Assembly: GCA_037447655.1 (NCBI GenBank)
Contig: JBBHKE010000819.1
Coordinates: 241,497 to 252,484 of the forward strand
From: Zygnema cylindricum
Lineage: Eukaryota > Streptophyta > Zygnematophyceae > Zygnematales > Zygnemataceae
Direction of reading: 5' to 3'
Length of the DNA: 10,988 bases
In this document: in pieces, positions 1-6,929 of the stretch
Position numbering within the stretch: the first letter of the stretch is position 1
Layout of the letters: each line of letters opens with the position of its first letter
The notes under the pieces: model-generated
Told to the model about the DNA's origin: nothing
Databases searched by the model: none
What the model saw: the letters and a program-made list of their open reading frames with translations, nothing else
Program-made: the position numbers and the translations under genes

Positions 1-466
1 ATACTAATTGTTATAAACCACGATCGATTTGACACTCACAAATATACTCACAAGTCAAAGCGAAAGAAAATAGAAAAGTACAATTCACAATTTTATAGAT
101 CACACGGTGATCCAGCAAAACATAAATATATTTCACTGAAGTTTTTCTCACTTACAAAAATGTTTTCTCACTCACTTGCTCACTCACTCACTCAGATTGC
201 TTACTCTGATCACTACCACTGATAATGTAAGACTGCCACAAGTCATTCCCTAGATACCTTCCCAGGCACCGACAACTAACTGCCACAAAAGCCCACTAAG
301 AAACCAAACACACGGTGTCGCAATCCACATGCATACGTGGGCTGTACAAAACACATTGGCGCGCGAAGCATTTCACGCCATGCCTAACATTTCACAAAGA
401 ACTGGAACTTCACGGCATGCAGCGAACTAGCACTTAACACAAAGTAGCCGTACTAAAACGTTACAC
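1..466. other. Non-coding flank, no gene supported
   Basis: No reading frame here looks like protein. The stretch has a short CTCACTCA-type simple repeat at about 168-195 and two near-identical copies of a CTTCACG(G/C)CATGC-like word (about 371-386 and 409-421). It ends at the terminal inverted repeat of the element that begins at 467. I see no promoter, tRNA or other RNA gene. Confidence 0.6.
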
Positions 467-492
467 TACACCGCCAATCGCTATTAGCGTAG
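467..492 (+). repeat. Left terminal inverted repeat of element copy 1
   Basis: This 26-bp sequence is the exact reverse complement of 1003-1028. It differs at 5 of 26 positions from the ends of the element at 9505-10002. Confidence 0.85.
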
Positions 493-1002
493 TGTACGCT
501 AATTCCGTCCCGCTTTTTTTTTTTATTCTCCATTAGCGTAGTTCATTCTTTTTTTTTCGTTACTCTATTTAGTGTTAATTTTTTAGTACTGTAGAAAATG
601 GAAGTATGTCATCTCTTAAATAGTGTGGTGTACGGTCAGAGTCAAACCGTACAAAAACGTACCTTTTGAAGTGAAAACGTACAATTCATTTTGTTTAGTA
701 GCCGCGGACGCATGAGAATATGCGGTCTAAAAAGGGGATCAAATCGGGTTGTCAAATATCATATTCGCATATATTCGTCCAACAACCACGTTTCGACTGT
801 GTGAACGTACGACTTGTGTACGATTTGTCAGATTTTGTACAAATACCTATATTAGTGTAAGCATATTTGCGACCGACATTTGCTTTTTTCAAAGACCCAA
901 ATTAGAATTATTAAACAATTATAATGTATGTTTTTTTTCAAAAAATTTAAATTCTTAATCAGTGTTATCCACGGTAATTATTCATATACGCTAAAGAAAC
1001 TT

Positions 1003-1028
1003 CTACGCTAATAGCGATTGGCGGTGTA
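1003..1028 (-). repeat. Right terminal inverted repeat of element copy 1
   Basis: This is the exact reverse complement of 467-492. Immediately outside it lies CCGTAC. A GTAC tetramer a few bases outside the end recurs at several other ends of this family in the window. Confidence 0.85.
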
Positions 1029-1049
1029 CCGTACAGGACCAAACGACAC

Positions 1050-1185
1050 CGACGAAACTATAATGCCCGCAAATAAAAATGAAACGTATTCAATCAAACG
1101 TAACAAAAATCCATCCAAACGTAAACTGTAACGTAACTTCAAACCAAACCAACCGAAACGTAACTATAATGCAACGCGAACAAAA
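1050..1185. repeat. Cluster of AAACGTAAC-like motifs
   Basis: The words AAACGTA, AAACGTAAC and GTAACGTAAC occur about six times on the same strand in roughly 130 bp. The phrase ACTATAATGC appears twice (about 1056 and 1164) in a similar context. Spacing is irregular, so this is a degenerate repeat cluster rather than a clean tandem array. It lies between two mobile elements, upstream of the gene. A regulatory role is possible, but nothing in the sequence demonstrates it. Confidence 0.45.
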
Positions 1186-1239
1186 ATAATATTATATCGA
1201 CCAAACCAGCCGATTCTCCCAATATTCCAACAAGGCCTA

Positions 1240-1447
1240 CCATAAAAGCGCCTACTTTTGAACTATGCTTTAAACATCTTTTCTCCGTACACGCTTGTCC
1301 GATTTTCACATGGAGACAGTCGATCGGATTGTGAGAATCTTGGCTTTAAGTCGCAACCGTCAGATTGGGGATCCGACAAGTGTGTACGGAGAAAAGTTGT
1401 TATAAGTGGCAAAAAAAATATTTTCACTAATAGCGAATCAGGTGTAC
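1240..1447. mobile_element. Foldback MITE-like element, copy 2 (degenerate left end)
   Basis: Arms at 1279-1302 and 1372-1395 pair as an inverted repeat (22 of 24 positions), so the DNA can fold into a large hairpin. The right end, about 1421-1446, reads CTAATAGCGAATCAGGTGTA and matches the family terminus. The expected left terminus near 1240 is badly decayed, so that boundary is approximate. The element is homologous, at an offset of about 229 bp, to its neighbour at 1451-1681. It has no coding capacity; open frames on both strands here are shadows of the palindrome. Confidence 0.6.
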
Positions 1448-1450
1448 TAT

Positions 1451-1681
1451 AACAGTACACAGTGTATCCCTATTTGTGTTAATAATTTCTTCGTCACTTA
1501 TGACATCTTTTCTCCGTACACACTTGTCCGATTTTCAATTCGAGACCGTCAATCGGAAGCTGAGAATCTTTTACTTAAATTTCAACCGTCAGATCTATGA
1601 ACCGACATACGTGTACGGAGAATCAATGTTTATAGAGACGAAAAAAACTTTAACACTAATAACGATTCACGGTGTACTGTT
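1451..1681. mobile_element. Foldback MITE-like element, copy 3
   Basis: The whole 231 bp is an imperfect palindrome. The outer ends are AACAGTACAC (1451-1460) and its reverse complement GTGTACTGTT (1672-1681). Inner arms at 1508-1531 and about 1601-1624 carry TCTCCGTACAC and its complement. The right terminus matches 22 of 26 bases of the ends of the 9505-10002 element, so it belongs to the same terminal-repeat family with a different interior. It abuts the previous copy with only a few bases between the two ends, and it ends 130 bp before the start codon of the glycosyltransferase gene. Confidence 0.7.
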
Positions 1682-1811
1682 CCGTACTGCAACTGTACTC
1701 AAAATGCGACTCGTGACAATTTTCAATTTTGACCTAAAACTCAGATTTTTAAAACTCAGATCTCGTTTGGCTCCTTGTACCTCATTCGTCCCATTCCTCT
1801 CTCTTTTAACC

Positions 1812-2060
1812 ATGGCTAGCGAGACCTTAACCCAGGTGAAGTTTATAATAGCTTTTTTTCTCGGCGTAACTGTCGCCTTGTTCGTATTTTTCATACGTCA
1901 GTATTCTTTTCCGACCCTTGCGGTAAAGCCGTACCTAGAAACGTACGGACTGGAAGCTTCCACCGACCGGAGGAGCCTGTTGGGCGATGACGTGGCACCG
2001 CTGCCACCAGAAGCTGTCCGTACGGATGAGGACGATCCGGCAGCGGGCGATCTGTACGAG
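1812..2060 (+). CDS. Exon 1: start codon, cytosolic tail, membrane anchor, stem
   Basis: The exon encodes residues 1-83. The start sits in AACCATGG, a strong Kozak-like context. It gives a 10-residue tail ending in lysine, then a hydrophobic segment at residues 11-28 flanked by Lys10 and Arg29, the layout of a Golgi type II signal anchor. The following stem is rich in Asp, Glu and Pro. The exon ends with TACGAG before a GTGAGT donor, in phase 0. GC content is clearly higher than in the surrounding sequence. The frame stays open upstream to about 1476, into the foldback element, so a longer N-terminus is formally possible, but the anchor position and start context favour 1812. Confidence 0.8.
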
Positions 2061-5000
2061 GTGAGTTTTGAGGTGTTTTTGAAAATGAGTTTCGGTCTTT
2101 AAAAAAAGAAAAGGGAAAAAAGTCAAAAGGTCAAAACCCTAAAAAACCCTAAAAACCCTAAAAAACCCTAGAAAACCTTAAAAAACCTTAGAAAACCTTT
2201 GAAATTCCAAAAAAAAATAAAAAACCGTTAAAAACAATAAAAAGCCCTGAAAAATAATATCGAGCCTGAATGTGAATCGGACGGCTAAGTTTTTTTAGGG
2301 TTTCCGTCGTTTCGCCCGAAATGTGCGCCAATAGGAACGTTCAAAAGAAATTTTTTTTTTTCGTGCGAGAAGTGCCGATTTTTTTGTTCTTTTTTTTTCG
2401 GTCCTTTTTTTTTCGGTGTGGCTGTTACAGTAATTCTGTTCATTTTTGCCGATTTTTGTTCATTTATTCGATTTTTTAGTTTGAGTACAAAAACGATGCA
2501 AAAAAAATAAAAAATAGACACCAACTGCGTTCAGTTAAACCCTTGACGATTTTTTTTTCTTTTTGTGGATTTTAACAAAGTATTATAAACGATGCATACA
2601 ATACTTTCGGTTTTTTTTTTTTTTCAAATTTTTCACATGTACACAGACACATCGAAATTTAAACAAAACACATGAGACAAAAAAACACAAAAGATAAGCA
2701 AAATGCACCTCATTGTATGTAAATGTTGATGTGTTTTGATGTTTTTTGATGTTTTTTGATGTTTTTGTGTAATATGTAAATCGATAATATGTTGATGGTG
2801 GTTCGATGTGATGCAAAGTTATAAAATTTAATTTTATTGCATCATCAAGAAATTTCGAGGGAAACATCCAATTAGTGTTGAAATTGGGCTTTGGAATGCC
2901 AAATCAAATGTCTTTTTTTTTTTTTTTTTGAGAAATCTCATAGAATTTGGATTGTCACTCTGCTGTTTAAATCAGATTATTTTGGAAAAAAAATTGGAAA
3001 ATATTTTTTAACACAATGAATGCTGAGTTTTGTCGTATTGACCTTAAAAAAAATGAATTTTTAAATATTCAATAATTAATGTTGAAATTGAGCATCCATG
3101 TTGAATGTCATAATTGGAATGTCACTAATTTCTCAAGGCCAACCATGAATTCCCAAAGAAACATTCATTATGTAGTTCTATTTTTTTGTCAAATGCCGCG
3201 AAAATGAATTCACGCTTTAGGCAAATAGAGCCACTAAAATCGACCACCATATGCTTCAAAATTTCCGAGATAGACAATTTGAATCGCAATCAGCCAGGTT
3301 TTTTGTTTTTATTCAAGTTGCGTTGTACGGATCGTATGTTATTACGACTACCGCTATTATTATTAAATTCAAATGACTTTTCAATTCTGCGCACTTTTCA
3401 CAAAGTCCTGTAAAGAAAAAAAACCCTAAAAAGGAAGATTAACCTTAAAAAGGAAAAGAAAACGTGTAAAGGAAGAAAAACCTATAAAACCCTGAAATGG
3501 GAAAACAAACAGTAGTAAGTTCATGAAGACATACTTTTTGTTGTGCACAAGTCATTTGTTAGTTTTGCAAAGGTTTTTTGAAGGTAAAAATTGGAACATT
3601 TAATTGATAGAGTCAAAAAAGCTTGTAAAAAGTTGTTTAAGAGATAACATGTTCGACAAGATAACATTTAAACTCGGCATTTTATCAGATTCACTGCGAT
3701 TTTGCACAATACTGTTTAAGGCACAACGACAAAGCATTTTAACTCCGTTGAAGGGGCAGAGGGAGTCGTACTATGCAGATCTGGGGCCTTATGTACGGCC
3801 TAGATGAGACTACGCCACCCTCAACCATCCCATCTAAAACGGGTTGGATAGATGGGCAAAACTATCCGTTGGCTCCCCACATGGAAGACTGTGAAAGTCT
3901 CACAGAAAAGAGAGAATCTTTTGAAAAGAGAGGTCCGAAAGGCGAACCTCCCGATTGGCTTTCCCATGAAAACAATTCTCTGAAAGGAGTGCATCCCCCA
4001 TGGGTAAGTTATCACCTGTTCGGAAAATTGAGTTTTGAGCTTTATTTTCTCGTCACTATTAACCATGTAGTAACCAAGGTTGCTAAGTAGTAGCAAATAT
4101 TTCAAGGGGCAAGAGAACTCAAAGAGACAAGATATCTTTACATTGTTTTCTGCAAGTAAAACAAAAAGAAAATGCAATCCTCAAATACACTTCCTACTTT
4201 AGCAAGCAATGTTAAATTGGTAAAAACTCGCTCGTTTCATTCCTTAAACTCCTTAAAACTCTGAATAACCCAAAAAAATACCGAGAAAAACTCTGAAAGT
4301 GCTTTTTTTAACTAAAACGCATATCATAAACATGAATCTGAATAGTAAAAATATGATTGTTTTGTTATCAAGCATGCAGGTTGAAGGTTCCGATCAAGAC
4401 AATCTCGCTTTGACACGATATATGCAAGCTTTTCTATGGGAGCATCAAAACCCTCCGGATTGTGAAAATCCTACCCTAAGGTTTGCTGTTGTCGATTGGG
4501 TTCAAAAAAAAACACATGAACTTGGTTCCATTTTGCATGTATTTGCCGCCTTGTTCGCATATAGTATGGATTCCAACCGGATATTGGTGCCCAAACCAGG
4601 AACGTTTCGACGAGCCGATCATGAGAATTGCACGGGTGGGTTGGGTAAACACTATTGCTAGGAAAACTTCAAGGGATCTGAAGGGTAATTGAGTGCATGG
4701 TTCCTATTGAGAAGCTTCGGTATATAAAGTACATAAGCCTCAGGTTCTGTCGTCCAGATTTTACAAAGACCGGTCATACATCTTGTTTTCTAGGAATAGA
4801 ACCTAGCAAACGTCTAATTTACATTACATCCTCGGTTGGTCATTGCATTAACAAATATCTAGTTACCTTTTCTTAGACATTGCAAATGCTTACGTTGGTG
4901 ATAAAAAACCCTAAAAAACCCTAAAAAAGTTGAAACCACATCCATTAAAAAAATGTCGCATAAGGACATGCAAGAATAACATATCTCTTCTTTACTTGTC

Positions 5001-6844
5001 TTTATGACAATATGACTACAAATTCGTTGTCAACCGTTTGCTAGTCCTAGCATGCGATCGTAAAAATCCTGAAAACAGTTGGCAGGCGATGTTATATGTG
5101 GTAATAGAAAATACATACAGCTGCGGAACCCTTTTGGCCTAAGTCCCATCTCTCCCTCTCTCTCTCTCTCTCCCTCTCTCTCTCCCTCACTCTCGCTCTC
5201 TCTTTCCTCTCTCCCTCTCCCTCTCTCTCTCCCTCTCTTTGTCTCTCGCTTTTCTTTTTTCTTCCTACAGTAAAATGTGCTCTACCCAGTGATTATTTCC
5301 TTACGAGATCACATGCAAGGAACTGAAAGTATATACCATCATATTGGGAGTTCAGGTGAAATATAACATCTTGCAATACATCCAAACATATTTTCATGTA
5401 CCAATTGTTAAACTTTCCGACTTTTTACCTGTTGTTTCCGATAAGGAATCACTCATTAATTTTTTTTTTGTGTGTTGTTCATTTCTCCTGTTGCTACACT
5501 ATAGGAGGTGATCGTGGATCACTTACTTGCTACTTTTTTCCATTCGTGTCCTACGCATGTGAGAAACGTGCTTTGTACCTTTTGAGTCAACAACAACAAG
5601 GGAGGAATAATGAGAATTTTAAAGATAACAAGTGGGAAAGGCTTCAGTCAGCTGCAAATGTAGTTGAGATTCACGGTCGTGAATCCGTGGGTTGGAAGAG
5701 ATATAATTACTGGCATTCAAAGTAATACTTCATAAATTTTTCAAGATAGCTAGTTTGAATTTTGTAACCGTTATCGTAGTTTGTGAATTTTGCAAGCAAG
5801 TTGTTTGTTTATATTGGTCATGGTCTGCATTAACTTATGATTTCTACAAAAGTGATTCATTGAGCGTAATTAAAGAAAAACCATTGAGCAACAACCTCTC
5901 ATCTCTTAGAGTTATTGACTATTTTCGAGGTTAGTTCACAGTTTTTTTTTTCACATTCCCGTTGGCCTCTTCCGTGATCTTTGGACCACTCCATCTTATG
6001 AGATTTCCAACACTTACACACTGAAGTTAGCTTTTCATGCTACTGTTGATCATAGGTTATAATATACTTCGTAGTTTATACTCAGGCATTTTACATGTCC
6101 CATTTTCTTTACTGATTGCATTTCCATTTTGCAAACAGCCCATTTGGGAGTCCATGGGAAAGTGACCTTAGAAACGTGGAGCTTTTGGGATCGGTTTTTT
6201 CGACAGGGAGTAAACATGACCACAACTTTGGTAAAAAAAAGGTTATGAAAGTAAGTGTCTTAACTTCAAAGGTGCTATCAAGTAATATTGTACCCACATT
6301 AAACTTTTCTCGTTGTTTCTTTTGGGATGTAAATTATGTGTAAACAAAAATAAACATTGTTTATGCCTTGTGTTTGTCCTTCTAGGTTCATTGATCTTGT
6401 GTTTGGATTTTAAAAAGTAGATGTGGGAGAGGGAGTGTGAAAAAGAAAAAGGAAGGAATTCATGGAGAGAGTCCAATGGGCGACGAGGAAGAAGCGAGTA
6501 ACAAAGAGAGTTATCCCTTTGGTATCTTATGTAAGCCTGGACGTGTTTGCAATATCCCTTGTTGTAGATGAACATGTGTTTACTCCATGTGTAGTTACAG
6601 TGAAAGACGACGGCTTGTAATCATTTTTTTTTTCTTTTTTTTGGTTCTATTTTGTACACAAAAATCTTTGTCTGATGCGTCAGGTCACAAAGACTGGCAT
6701 TCTTTTTCGGAATGTACTAATTATTGAGTGAGAATGTTTATAATCAGGTTTAGTTTGGAAAAGACAACTGGTGGTAGTGGTTAAGTCAAAATCATTTTGT
6801 GTTTTCTGAGGAAATAAGACACTCAAGTTTGCCTAAGAAGTCCC

Positions 6845-6929
<85 letters not shown>

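Larger units (their letters stand above)
467..1028. mobile_element. MITE-like inverted-repeat element, copy 1
   Basis: Positions 467-492 and 1003-1028 are perfect 26-bp inverted repeats beginning TACACCGCCAATCGC. The 562-bp body has no credible coding frame, as expected of a non-autonomous element. Further homology continues a few bases outward (TAC at 462-464 and GTA at 1031-1033). The interior around 615-690 matches the reverse complement of the interior of the element at 9505-10002: both contain TTAAATAGTGTG followed by GT-ACGG and AAGTGAAAA. The two are therefore copies of one family in opposite orientation. The 69-residue open frame at 749-958 has no protein character. Confidence 0.8.
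2061..3778 (+). other. Intron 1 (about 1.7 kb)
   Basis: The donor is GTGAGT and the acceptor TATGCAG, phase 0. The intron is dominated by poly-T/A runs, a CCCTAAAA-like block (2136-2200) and a 10-bp GATGTTTTTT repeat (2728-2766). A weaker CCCTAAAA-like patch lies at 3415-3500. Open frames at 3186-3413 (+) and on the minus strand at 2285-2867 have low-complexity, AT-driven composition and no recognisable motif. A further small exon cannot be excluded, but none is supported. Confidence 0.6.
4636..5504 (+). other. Intron 3 with telomere-like and CT repeats
   Basis: An 869-bp intron ends in CACTATAG. It contains two CCCTAAAAA units (about 4909-4927) and a 120-bp pyrimidine tract (5149-5270). No additional exon with open phase-compatible frames is visible: each frame after the TTCCTACAG at 5271 meets a stop within 60 bp. 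Confidence 0.65.

Noticed and set aside
749-958. 69-residue frame inside element copy 1, as a possible transposase fragment
   Set aside because: Too short, no transposase motif, and not preserved in the related element at 9505-10002.
2136-2200. A real chromosome end
   Set aside because: Only a few decayed CCCTAAAA units, inside an intron, with normal gene sequence on both sides.
3186-3413. 75-residue frame inside intron 1
   Set aside because: AT-driven composition, no recognisable motif, and no acceptor/donor pair that keeps phase with exons 1 and 2.
3821-4177. 118-residue frame on the minus strand
   Set aside because: It is the antisense shadow of exon 2 and runs on into intron 2.
5079-5273. 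Ser/Pro/Leu-rich open frame
   Set aside because: It is the intronic CT tract read as codons.
6243-6575. 110-residue minus-strand frame
   Set aside because: It crosses the exon 5 donor and purine-rich sequence, giving only low-complexity Ser/His/Lys-rich peptide.
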